Shown here piece after piece: positions 9,408 to 19,612 of a DNA stretch of 21,033 nucleotides (its first letter is position 1; each line of letters begins with the position of its first letter). The notes under the pieces were generated by a model that worked only from the letters and a program-made list of their open reading frames with translations, was not told where the DNA came from and ran no database searches. Source of the DNA: Chara braunii (taxonomy: Eukaryota > Streptophyta > Charophyceae > Charales > Characeae). The translations under genes were made by a program, and so were the position numbers. Location of the stretch: contig BFEA01000549.1 of the NCBI GenBank assembly GCA_003427395.1, positions 282,702 through 303,734 on the forward strand. Direction: 5' to 3'.

Positions 9408-10163
9408 TTAGTCGAACCACAACACCTCAAATAGTTTAAAGACATCGTCTACGGAGGAGGGTGCGGCCGCCGCTTCTCGACTAACTATGGCGTCCCAAGA
9501 CTCCGCCTCTACCTCTAAGCGGTCATGCCTGCCTATTCTTAGGACGATGATGACTTCCTCGGCTTTATCTCCGTAGAAGGGCCCATATTTCAATGAGAGC
9601 CTATAAAACTCCTCAGTCAGCCAGACACACTCTATATGCACCTTTCTCATGGAGTCGACTACTTCCAAAATGTGTTCAAACCTTCCAAACTACTCGGCTA
9701 TGAACTCCGGTACCCAAGCCGTTATCCGTAGACTCAGAGGCTTAAGTTCCTTCCATCCTCCCATCACAACTCTGCTACTAACTTCGTCCCATCCCTCATT
9801 GGCGAACCGCTTGCCTTCTTTTCGGGTTCGGGCCTCTGCATCCCCTAGAAGCCACATCGGGTCCTGTCCCATTGCTAACATAGTGCAAAACAGGTGCCAT
9901 CCATCCACGGAAAGGACAATCGTTCCGACTGACTCTACCTTGCCTTCTGCTATATCATCCCAACCTTCCTCTTCCCTTATCGGGTTCCAAATCCGCTCTA
10001 TCCATACATATGACAAGTCCCGGGCAACCTCAAACCCAATCCAGTTGCACGTGGTCCCGCTCCATCCGTTTCCTGTTGGTATAGGCATTTGTATTCCTCC
10101 TCTGAGTCGCCGTGGTTCCCAACCTTTGAAGGTGTATTCCATCATCCTTTCTTCTCTAGTCAT
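9408..10163 (-). pseudogene. Unknown protein, paralogue B, with one in-frame TAG
   Basis: The frame runs 157 codons from ATG in the context GGAAAGATGACT, meets TAG at 9690-9692, then continues in the same frame for 93 codons to TAA. Landmarks on both sides of the stop align with A at nearly identical positions: WIGFE (41-45), G-T-I-V-L-S-V-D-G-W (80-89), YGPF (193-196) and SVDDVFKLFE (237-246). The region around the stop corresponds to the stretch after LPP in A and C. There is no frameshift, and everything else reads cleanly, so the defect is either a recent nonsense mutation, a base error, or (less likely) readthrough. If the stop is real, the truncated product lacks the GPF and C-terminal sections. 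I cannot name a function. Confidence 0.55.
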
Positions 10164-10172
10164 CTTTCCCTT

Positions 10173-10363
10173 TCCTGCACAATACCAGGCCACCCGTCCT
10201 TCCTAAGTTAAGTCACCCCACCCCTCTTAGAAGTCCCAGTCCTCTATCTCTTCATCTTCATCTTCATNTCCTGCACAATACCAGGCCACCCGTCCTTCCT
10301 AAGTTAAGTCACCCCACCCCTCTTAGAAGTCCCAGTCCTCTATCTCTTCATCTTCATCTTCAT
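10173..10363. repeat. Perfect 95-bp direct duplication around a single N
   Basis: Bases 10173-10267 are repeated identically at 10269-10363, with N at 10268 between them. The block includes the last ~40 bases of gene C and the leader of gene B. Identity with no substitution, exactly abutting an N, is what an unmerged overlap of two contig ends looks like. If so, the true spacing between the stop of C and the ATG of B is about 63 bp rather than 159. Confidence 0.9.
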
Positions 10364-11135
10364 GACTGAAGTCGTCCTCCTCGTCGTACACCAACTCCTT
10401 TACCCCAACTAGAAACGTCTCCCCTATTGTCACATTCCTGTAGACTATCCCCCAATGCACAGCGCTAGGGACAAAGATATTGTCTATGCTAAGGCAGTTT
10501 AACATCTCGGCCAGCTCCTCCGCCCAGTTCCCCTCGAACGGCCCCATCTCTACTGATAACCGAAAAAAATATTGCCTAGCGCATTGGTATAGCCGGAGGT
10601 TCGTCATGGACTGGCATATCCGTACTAGCCTGTTCCGGGTTCCGAAAACCGCATCCACTAGGAGGGGGGGCAGCACACATCGCATGGTTCTTACGGGTCG
10701 CCTCATGCTTCCTCTATCCCCAAGTTTCACCCGTACGTCTACCTTTTCCATTTCCATTTCCTTCCGTTGACATGCAGCCCACACAACCTCTGCTTCTGCC
10801 TTCCTAAACAACTCGTTCGGTGTATTCCCGAGTGCCAACTCTATGATCATAGCTTTCTCCCCACCTTGCGACAAGTAGACCCACCCCCGAGCCTCCACTG
10901 TTCCCCGGAACTCCAAATCCATTAAACTTGGTGACAACCTCGTCAAGATGACATTAGTCCATATTGTTTCTATCCCAAGGAAAGCATCCTCTCCTTCCAG
11001 CATTACCGTTTGATACGTTGGTTCAAGGTCCGCCCACGTCCCATTTTCCGGGATGACGACCGATACCCCATCCTTTACATCTACCGGCATTTCCGGGCCG
11101 CTAGTATAGATCGGGGAAGGCAACCATCGCTCCAT
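10323..11135 (-). CDS. Unknown protein, paralogue C of the tandem family
   Basis: A 270-residue uninterrupted frame starts at ATG in the context AACAAGATGGAG and ends in TAA. Family landmarks: an IETIW segment (55-59), G-W-V-Y-L-S-Q-G-G (84-92), LPP (155-157), RLSVEMGPF (192-200) followed by a tryptophan/acidic stretch, and HWGIV (227-231). It differs from A and B by an acidic tail from about residue 249 to 270, rich in Asp and Glu, and by a basic central part (R/K-rich, 122-152). There is no signal peptide or membrane helix. It is first in transcription order, and it lies in the same reading frame as B, separated by TAA and TAG. I do not recognise the family; a host orphan family or a mobile-element cargo gene are both possible. 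Confidence 0.65.
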   Translation of the reverse strand: MERWLPSPIYTSGPEMPVDVKDGVSVVIPENGTWADLEPTYQTVMLEGEDAFLGIETIWTNVILTRLSPSLMDLEFRGTVEARGWVYLSQGGEKAMIIELALGNTPNELFRKAEAEVVWAACQRKEMEMEKVDVRVKLGDRGSMRRPVRTMRCVLPPLLVDAVFGTRNRLVRICQSMTNLRLYQCARQYFFRLSVEMGPFEGNWAEELAEMLNCLSIDNIFVPSAVHWGIVYRNVTIGETFLVGVKELVYDEEDDFSHEDEDEEIEDWDF

Positions 11136-14048
11136 CTTGTTTTCAGCACCCGACCCCTGTTTTCATAAAAAGGCACCAATCGATCCTTTTGGTCAGGTCA
11201 ACCCTCGTCCTAGATGAGAATTATTTCAGACCCCTCATCAAGGTCTCCGTATTTTACCTCCCCATTCCTAAGTACCTCCTTCCCATAATTCCCTCGGTCG
11301 GCCATCCATTTGCCCACATTCTTTCTCTTGGTTCCATTCCAATTGACCTCTATCCTCCTTCCTTCCGATCATCTCTCACTCGTGCGGACTTAGATGGGGG
11401 GGGGTGGTAAGACTTAGAAATTTGTCCCGTCCAACAGTCCAAGCTCAATCAAATCTTACAGAGGGGGAACACATAAAAAAAATCAAGCAATCTCACATAC
11501 GGGTCGGTCATCTCCTCACCGACCATCCCAATATGGTCTCTCCGCTGGTACTATCGGTAGAGTTTTATCCCATACCTCAAGCGCAGCTCAACTGTCGCGA
11601 GCGCGGTACCCAGGTCTCGGTAAGGCATTCGCCCTTTCCTCCTTACCTAGAATACCCCATCCCGTCTTGCCGCTTTGCACATCCATACCGACACCGAGGG
11701 TTACCTCGAGTGCCTAAATACAGGGACAAAGTCAGCCGTCCGGGCATTCACTTCCATCGGTCCGACAAGAATCAGCCTTTCCCAAAACCATGCTACGAGA
11801 GGCTACTAATGGCCTCCAAGGCTCCGTCTTTGTCCGCACGTAGTGGTACTCCCTCCGCCAGCCAACAGGCTAAGCCCCGCCTGAAGAGATTTCACACCTC
11901 GTCCAACAGATCATTGAGCCGAATCCCGTCACCGCTCGAACGAGAATGCTACTAATCAACCGACGTGACAAACTCTCGTCCGACAGCTCGGTGGCCTAAC
12001 CTCCACACACGAACACACGACAGCCTACAAAAGAGATCGACGTTTCGCAACTCGCACTGGCTGGTGCAGACCAATCCTTTCCTTTCGAAAGGCAGGACGC
12101 TCGAATCCCATCATGCAAACACAAGTCCCAAGTGGGACGCACATAGTACAAGTGCCATTCCCTTGGTGCACCCAGCGCTTCCTACCCATAACTCACAGAT
12201 TTTCTCTCAGGACAACGAGTGTCACTCCCCCTACTTTCATACATAGTGGTTGGTTCCTTTTCATGAGAATCTTCAAGGGTGAGCTAGTTTTCCTTGGAGT
12301 CTAGCAACTCCCTTCGTTTCCCTTTTCTTCATTTGCCTGTCCTTTCATAGGGCGGGGTTGTTCTTTCTTAATGACCCGTTGTGTTCATATTGGTTCCTTC
12401 AATCATTAAAAAAAGTGCAAAGTGCATGAGCCCGCTGGGCTTAAAGAAGAAGAGGAAAGCACCCATTCGGTCGGATCACTCCACCATGGGATTTTCATTG
12501 GAACCTGGCCTAAGCCAAGCACCAACCACCTGCCAGGTAACCGGAGCCCTTCTTTCGTACGAAGAGGAAGGGTCGACTTGCGACTTGCCCAAGGCTTCCC
12601 CGGACTGGCGAACACCAGCACCGAACGAAGGAGGACTAGAGCCATTCCTCAAAGGAAAGGATGATCAAGTGCATAGCATGCATGTTATACCTCCAGGCCT
12701 GGCCATGCCATGCGCCCAGCCACTCTCAAATCTGATTTCTCACAAGGGAAAGAGCAAACATAAGTTCATTTTCCTTATCTTGGGTTGTGTACACGTTCAA
12801 TGCGTCGGGCGCCCCCATCGGAATCGCAAGGGTCAATTTAACCCCAGTGCCCGTCACCTCCACCATTTTTCTAGGGCCAAACCCCGGTAGACTTTTGAGC
12901 CTTAGCCGACCCCACTGCGGATCCCAGATGGCTCGGCCCGCCCACGCTCATGCTCGGGGCGCGGACCGTTCGTCCCGAGGGCACCCCCACCTAGTGCTTT
13001 GAGATGGATGGGGGTGGACCATCGCGCGAGAGAGCTTTGACATTGGGGATGTAGCTCAACCCTCACGCCGGGTGGTAGTCTCGCTGGTCATTCCGCAACG
13101 CTGATTTTTTTGATTCTTTGTTGTGTTATCATGCAATTGCTCCTTCCAATACGCAGGCAGTCCAAGGATTCTTTGAGTGTTTCTCTTCTCTTGTGCGTAG
13201 GCTAAGGGTCATCCTTAGGCCACGCACCATTTCCCTAAGCAATGTGGCTATATGGCGTCATCGGGGTGCGGCGGAGCCGTCCTCTCCCTCGCCTCTACGC
13301 ATCCATCGGGTCTCATAATTTGTTGTTTTCCTTATTGAAGTAGGCCCCTTAGTCTTTTCGGGGTCCTCATATGCATGCACACATAACATCACAACTTCCT
13401 TGGTAAGATCGCACTCTCATTTGCACTCCAAGTCCTCAAGCGCAAAAGTCATTTCCGTGGGTTGGCTCTATGTCAAGGGTCCCATACCCCCTTTGTCCCT
13501 CTTCCCTTTCACTCTTGGTGCCCAAATCCTCTCGCCCCTATCCCGCTCAAGGCATTTCTAGCCATCACTCATCTGCACAATCCCACACAAGCAAGGAGAT
13601 CCATACAATCCCCCGTTGGGGGTCAACACATAGCCCTTCCCACATGCCTATCTTTTCAAATCCTTTGGCTGCACTTTGTTCCCTCTTGAAGCTCAATCAG
13701 CCCATTCTCTTCTCATAGTCATGCAGTCGGGGAAATGGTTGAGTCAAACTGACCTCACTTTCAACTTATGTTCTCTTCCGGATTCCGCCTTTCTCCCACT
13801 TTTTCAAACGTCCTTTCTCTTTTGCCTCCTTGGTGGCACAAGGGACCGGCTATCCTCCCCTTGCCCTCTTTCTCCACCAAGTGAAGTCTGATTTCGTTTA
13901 CCGTCCGTACCCTGACAATGTTTCCAAGTGAGGGGAGAAGGGGTTAGTCATATGCCAAGTGAGGGGACTGAAGAGAGAAGGCGAGGTGATAAGGAGGGGG
14001 CGAAAGAGGGGTCTAGAGGAGGGAGGAGGAAAAGGGGGAGATGAGGGA

Positions 14049-14053
<5 letters not shown>
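11136..14053. other. No supportable gene; pyrimidine-leaning spacer with hairpins
   Basis: Several plus-strand frames are open (the longest 11404-11955), but their translations are Pro/Ser/His-rich, without landmarks of the A/B/C family or of transposon proteins. A run of nine G lies at 11396-11404. Short inverted repeats include GTCCCA/TGGGAC (12125-12130, 12133-12138), CTCGGG/CCCGAG (12953-12958, 12974-12979) and CACCCCCA/TGGGGGTG (12982-12989, 13009-13016). I see no promoter or RNA gene. Confidence 0.45.

Positions 14054-14083
<30 letters not shown>
14054..14083 (+). repeat. (GA)n microsatellite
   Basis: About fifteen consecutive GA dinucleotides inside a longer purine-rich stretch (13926-14093). 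It produces Ser/Leu or Arg/Glu repeat frames that should not be read as genes. Confidence 0.95.
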
Positions 14084-14086
<3 letters not shown>

Positions 14087-14155
14087 CAAGAAGAACTCCG
14101 AATCAAATCATCTCCCGATAGCAGCAACCAAACGTCGATCACCCGCCCCATAGTG

Positions 14156-15540
14156 AGAGATTGAATAAGTATATCTTGGAATAACATGACAATGAGAAGC
14201 TAGACCAATGGAAAACACATATTCATGGGGAAGAAGATCATCTAAACAAGATCCGGAACATCACATCAAACATGAACTTTGACAATGAGGAGCTAGACTA
14301 GTGGAAGGCACATGCACAAAGAGAAGAGATCAACTAAGTAAAGACCCGGATCATCACATTAAACATGACATTGACAATGAGAGACTAGACTATGTGCAAA
14401 ACACATGCACAAAGAGAAGAGACTAAGTAAAAATCCGGAACATCACATCAAACATGAACTTTGACAAGGAGAGGCTAGACCATTGGAAGCACATGCACAA
14501 AGAGAAGAGACTAACTAAGTAAAGATTCGGAACATAACATGAACTTGACAATGAGAGACTAGACTAGTGGAAAACACAAGCACCAAGAGAAGAGACCAAC
14601 TAAGTAAAGGTCCGACACATCACATCAAACTTAAACTTGACAATGGGAGACTAGACTAGTGGAAACACATGCACAAGGATGAGAGCTCGACTAAGTAAAG
14701 ATCCGGAACATCACATCCGACTTGAACTTTGACAAGGAGAGGCTAGGCTAGTGGAAGCACATACACAAAGAGAAGAGATCAACTAAGTAAAGATCCGGAA
14801 CATCACATCCAACTTGAACTTTGACAAGGAGAGGCTAGACTAGTGGAAGCACATGCACAAAGAGAAGANACTAACTAAGTAAAGATCCGGAACATCACAT
14901 CCAACTTGAACTTTGACAAGGAGAGGCTAGACTAGTGGAAGCACATGCACAAAGAGAAGAGATTAACTAAGCAAAGATCCGGAACATCACATCCAACTTG
15001 AACTTTGACAAGGAGAGGCTAGACTAGTGGAAGCACAATCACAAAGAGAAGAGATTAACTAAGTAAAGATCCGGAACATCACATCACACTTGAACGTGAC
15101 AATGAGAGATTGGACTAGTGGAAGCACATGCACAAAGAGATCAACTAAGTAAGGATCCGGAACATGAACTTAACAACGAGAGGCTAGACTAGTGGAAGGT
15201 ACATGCACAAAGAGAAGAGATTGACTAAGTAAAGATCCGGCATATGAACTTAGCAATGAGAGACTAGACTAGTGGAAAGCACATGCTCAAAGAGTAGAGA
15301 TCAACGAGGTAAAGATCGGCACATCACATCCAACTTGAATTTGACAACGAGAGGCTAGACTAGTGGAAGCACATGCACAAAGAGAAGAGATCAACTAAGC
15401 AAAGATCCGGAACATGAATTTGACAATGAGAGACTAGACTAGTGGAAGCACATGCACAAAGAGTAGAGATCAACGAAGTAAAGATCCGGAACACGATCTT
15501 GACAATGAGAGACTAGACTAGTGGAAAACACATGCACAAA
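14156..15540 (+). repeat. Tandem satellite, 92-bp subfamily
   Basis: Units contain GACAAGGAGAGGCTAGACTA, GTGGAAGCACATGCACAAAG, AGATCAACTAAGTAAAGATC and CGGAACATCACATCCAACTT. In the most uniform part, the GACAAGGAG start recurs at 14731, 14823, 14915 and 15007, exactly 92 bp apart. Outer units are more diverged and often shorter through loss of the CATCACATC segment. There is an N at 14869 inside a unit. No unit codes for anything recognisable. Confidence 0.95.
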
Positions 15541-16780
15541 GAGGGAAGATCATCCGGAACACCTCACCAAGTTGGAACATGACAATGAGTGGCTAGACTA
15601 ACGAAGCACATGCACAAGGACGGAAGATCATCCAGAACATTACACAAAGTAGGAACATGACAAAGAGTGGCTGGACTAATGAAGCACATACATATGAAGG
15701 GAAAGATCATCCGGAACATCACACCAAGTATGATCATGACAACGAGTGGCTAGACTAGTGAAAAACACATGCATATGCAGGGAAGTTCATCCAGAGCATC
15801 ACACCAAGTATGAACAAGACAAAGGGATGCTAGACTAATGAAAAACACATGTTCATGAGGGGAAGATCATCCGGAACATCACACCAAGTATGAACAAGAC
15901 AAAGAGATGTTAGAACCAGATGAGAATCACATGCACATAGGGGGAAGATCATCCGGAACATCACATCAAGTATGAACAAGACAAAGGGATGCTAGGCTAA
16001 TGAAAAGCACACGTATATGAGGGGAAGATCATCCGGAACATCACACCAAGTATGAACAAGACAAAGAGATGCGAGAACTAGATGAAAATCACATGCACAT
16101 AGGGGGAAGATCATCCGGAACATTACACCAAGTAGGAACATGACACAGAGTGGCTAGACTAATGAAGCACATGCATATGAACGGAAAGATCATCCGGAAC
16201 ATCACACCAAGTACGATCATAACAACGAGTGGCTAGACTAGTGAAAGGCACCTGCATATGCACGGAAGTTCATCTGGAACATCACACCAAGTATGAATAA
16301 GACAAAGAGATGCTAGAACTAGATGGAAGGCACATGCTCATAGAGGGAAGATAATCCGGAACATTACACCAAGTAGGAACACGACAAAGAGTGGCTAGAC
16401 TAATGAAGCACATGCATACGAAGGGAAAGATCATCCGGAACATCACACCAAGTATGATCAAGACAAAGAGATGTTAGAACTAGATGGAAATCACATGCAC
16501 ATAGGGGGAAGATCATCCGGAACATTACACCAAGTATGAACGAGACAAAGAGTTGCTAGAACTAGATGGAAAGCACATGCATATAGAGGGAAGATCATCC
16601 GGAACATCACATCAAGTATGAACAAGACAAAGAGATGCTAGACTAAAGAAAAACACATGTACATGAAGGGAAGATCAACCGGAACATTACACCAAGTATG
16701 AACAAAACAAAGAGATGCTAGACTAATGAAAAACACATGTACATGAGGGGAAGATCATCCGGAACATCACATGCTATTTC
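15541..16780 (+). repeat. Tandem satellite, ~80-bp subfamily
   Basis: The array continues with a related shorter unit: GACAAAGAGATGCTAGACTA, ATGAAAAACACATGTACATG, GGGAAGATCATCCGGAACAT, CACACCAAGTATGAACAA. Consecutive starts such as 15818, 15898 and 15980 are 80-82 bp apart. Two variants are interspersed, one with GAGTGGCTAGACTAATGAAG and one with GATGCTAGAACTAGATG. Shared CTAGACTA and ATCCGGAACATCACA show common descent with the 92-bp units. Confidence 0.93.
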
Positions 16781-16811
16781 GTAAGTGAAAACAAGAGTCT
16801 AAGTAGGCAAG

Positions 16812-17625
16812 ATCACCAAAGTTGAATCAAAGGTCATCTATGAAAGAAGCGGTGCACTCCCCTCTAGTGTATGAGTGAGAATTACAGGTTTGGAGAGCTC
16901 ATGTCACCATGATTACATCAAGAAGCATCCATGGGTGCAGCGCTATACTACCTACTAGTGTGAGTGTGAAAACCACAAGTTTGAAGCTCCCAAATCACCA
17001 AGATTGCATCAAGAAGCATCGATGTGTGAAGCGCTACACTACCTACTAGTGTGAGTGTGAAAAACACAAGTTTGAAGCTCCCAAATTACCAAGATTGCAT
17101 CAAGAAGCATCCATGTGTGAAACGTTACACTACCTACTAGTGTGAGTGTGAAAATCACAAGTTTGAAGCTCCCAAATCACCAAGATTGTATCAAGAAGCA
17201 TCCATGTGTGAAGCGCTACCCTACCAACTAGTGTGAGTGTGAAAAACACAAGTCTTAAGCTCCCAAATCACCAAGATTGCATCAAGAAGCATCCATGTGT
17301 GAAGCGCTACACTACCTACTAGTGTGTGTGTGAAAAACACAATCTTGGAGAGCCCAAATCACCAAGATTGCATCAAGAAGCATCCATGTGTGAAGCGCTA
17401 CACTACCTACTCGTGTGAGTGTGAAAATCACAAGTTTGAAGTTCCCAAATCACCAAGATTGCATCAAGAAGCATCCATGTGGGAAGCTCTACACTACCTA
17501 CTAGTGTGAGTGTGAAAACCACAAGTTTGGAGAGCCCAAATCACCAAGATTGCATCAAGAAGCATCTAGGAAAGAATCGGAGTACTACCTACTAGTGCAA
17601 AAGTGAAAAAGAAGAGTTTGAATAG
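16812..17625 (+). repeat. Tandem satellite, exact 91-bp period
   Basis: AGAAGCATC recurs at 16921, 17012, 17103, 17194, 17285, 17376, 17467 and 17558, every step exactly 91 bp. A more diverged unit precedes the first and another follows the last, giving about nine copies. Each unit has ACACTACCTACTAGTGT, an ACACTA/TAGTGT hairpin, and GTGTGAAAAACAC, a second small hairpin. The end units are the most diverged, as expected if unequal exchange keeps the middle uniform. Confidence 0.95.
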
Positions 17626-17903
17626 CCCATGGAAGAGAGAAGGTGAAGTAAGAGAAGATGGAGGAAAAGGGGAGAGAGATGAGGGAGATGGAGATGGAGA
17701 AGAAGGGGAGGAAGGCAAAAAGAATGGAAGTGAAGAGGAGGAAGGAGGAGATGAAGAGGGGAGAGAAGAGAAGGAAGAAGGAAGGAGTGAGGAGGAGGAA
17801 GGGAAAGAAGAAGGAGGAGAGGAAGAAGGAGAAGAGGAGGAAGAAAATTGAGAAGAAGAGGGAGAAAAAGAAGAAGAAGAAGAAGAAGAAGAAGGTGAGG
17901 AAG
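17626..17903 (+). repeat. Long, nearly pure purine tract (GGA/GAA)
   Basis: About 280 bases are almost entirely A and G, ending in a GAA triplet run. Open frames on both strands here (Glu/Lys/Gly or Ser/Leu/Pro repeats) are compositional. The tract abuts the 91-bp satellite and is followed at once by a pyrimidine-rich stretch. GGTGAG near 17893 and CTCACC near 17917 can pair across the switch. Confidence 0.9.
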
Positions 17904-18321
17904 TCTCTTCCTTCCTCTCACCTTGTTGATTTCTTGATGTTGGTGATGAAGCTTCCTCTCCTTGCACAATCCCCTCTTGGCTATGGCTTCCTTTTTCTCC
18001 AAGCCCTTCTCTCCTCCTCCCGTGCTTTCTCTCAAGCTATGGCAAGCTCCCCCAGCTATGGCTATGGAGTTCTCCCCTCTAGGAGGGCTAATGGGGTTCC
18101 TCTAGCCTCTCCTTCTCTCCTACACCCAGGAGGGATATGGCGGATCACCTCCCAAGTGTCTCTCCCACCATCACTATCCTCTAGAGTCCTCCCCACTACC
18201 TCTTAGTCTCCTCTAAACTCTCCCACTAGCATGGGCTCCTCCCTCCTCACTCCAAGTGCAAAGATGCTCCTGTGAGCTCACTTGGGCAGCATGGGCACTC
18301 CTCATGCAAATGTGAGAGTGG
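17904..18321. other. Pyrimidine-rich spacer, no supportable gene
   Basis: A C/T-rich stretch with repeated CTCTCC, GGCTATGG and AGGAGGG motifs. A plus-strand frame running in from the purine tract crosses it, but the translation has no recognisable feature. Confidence 0.5.
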
Positions 18322-18779
18322 CGGACTGCATCCTCAGCTTATGTAGGCTGAAACCAGCAGTCCGGCCAGCCCATGAGCCTCCCCATGAGCCTTGAGGTGA
18401 ACCGTACCCCCAAGGCAAAATTCCCTCACTAGTCCCTCCTGGAGGGACCTGGGCCTCATTTTGGCCAAGTACATGTAGTCCGAGTGGTTGGTACCAACTC
18501 GGACTGCCTCTTGGCCTACTCCGGCCTCCTTTTTGCCTCACAAATGCTGCCCCCTTGGGTCCTAGTGCCCAAGGGGCATTTTTACTTGAAAGAAAAATGC
18601 GTTGTGGACCTTTTTCTCGATTTTTTCAAGTTTCGGCCTCTTTTGAGTAGGCCGGAGCATTTTTCCATATGGCGGCACATTTTCAGCCTTGGATCTGGCT
18701 GAGATCCAAGACCAGCAATAATCCGAGCTACCCCCTAGTAGCCCTTGCTTCAATTTTGAGCCCCTAAGTCCAGTTTTTC

Positions 18780-19612
18780 AATTTTTGGTGCATCTGGCTC
18801 TCTTTTTGGGCCAAATGCACTGTTTTGTCATTTTCCCTCTTTTGTTTCTTTCCATTTTGGGCTGCCACCTCACTCCGGAGCTAGCCGTTTTTGGCCCACA
18901 AAAAAGCGGCTAGTTCCTCTCTACCATAAGATCTGATCTCAAATCTATGATCCAAAAGAAAACCGGTCACTTTCTTTTTGCATTTTCTCTCATTTTCAAC
19001 TTTTTAATTAAGATTTTATTGAGATATGACCCTAAGGGCCATATCTCTGCAATCCGGATTGCCCTCCCTCATTCTAGGAGGGATGAGGTCACTGTTGGGA
19101 CCTGCCAGTCCCTACTGTGCAGGTCCCAATAGGCCGGCACACTCTCCTCCACTCTTTTCTCCCCTTTTGTCTCATTCTCCCTCCTTTTTCTCTCATTTTT
19201 CTTTCTTTTTCTTTTATTTCAGTTGTGACAAGTGTCAAACTGTTGTGCACCCTCTTTCTACGCCCTAGGGACTCATTTAAGGCCAGGTTCATGGCTGTTA
19301 CTTGGCCGTTACATCTCGGATTCCAATAATGGCACCCCCATGCTCCTAGGGGGCTCCATTTTGCTCTCGTTTGCCCAATTTTGAGCCCCTTTTGCTCCGA
19401 TTTTCTAAGGGCAGCCTTTTTCTCATGTCGAGCCTCTCAAGGCTCTATTTTCTTATGCCTTCCTAGTCCGAGATATCCCGGACTGTTGGGCAGCCTTCCC
19501 AACATCCTTATTTCACTTTCCTTTCTCTCATGGCTCTCCCACTTGCTCCCACTAGTGCTTGCATTAGTGGTGCTAATATTTTTCACCGTCTAGATTCTCG
19601 ATCTCGACGGTG
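18780..19612 (+). repeat. Diverged long tandem duplication, copy 1
   Basis: This stretch is colinear with 20220-21033. Anchors are the GTGCAT hairpin (18788), a long hairpin (18877), the CCTGCCAGTCCCTAC hairpin (19095), a C/G-stem hairpin before CTCC (19335), a TCCG/CGGA hairpin (19465) and the CCACTAGT hairpin followed by GGTGCTAATATT (19549). Offsets to copy 2 are 1469, 1457, 1435, 1432, 1432 and 1432 bp. Flanking sequence is only moderately similar and there is no coding frame. Confidence 0.75.
18877..18917. other. Long hairpin, copy-1 counterpart of 20334-20406
   Basis: GGAGCTAGCCG (18877-18887) pairs with CGGCTAGTTCC (18907-18917) with one G-T pair; the stem continues as TTTTT with AAAAA after a one-base bulge. 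It sits at the place in copy 1 that corresponds to the long hairpin in copy 2, but shares no arm sequence with it. Confidence 0.8.

Noticed and set aside
8610-10206. Long plus-strand frames 8610-9317 and 9649-10206
   Set aside because: They lie antisense to A and B, do not resemble each other and lack the family landmarks. The minus-strand frames are related to one another, which identifies the real strand.
11390-11410. Polypurine tract and LTR boundary at the G9 run
   Set aside because: No matching terminal repeat, primer-binding site or retrotransposon coding sequence was found in the window.
11404-11955. 183-codon plus-strand frame
   Set aside because: It follows a G9 run, has a Pro/Ser/His/Arg composition typical of chance frames in C-rich DNA, and has no paralogue or domain.
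13898-14187. Ser/Leu-repeat frames on the minus strand
   Set aside because: They are created by the (GA)n microsatellite and its purine-rich flanks.
16812-17625. CRISPR-like regular array
   Set aside because: The whole 91-bp unit is repeated with no unique spacers, and the context is eukaryotic; it is a satellite.
17658-18206. 182-codon plus-strand frame and its minus-strand mirrors (17566-18035)
   Set aside because: The translation is Glu/Lys/Gly or Ser/Leu/Pro repeats imposed by the purine tract, with no landmark outside it.
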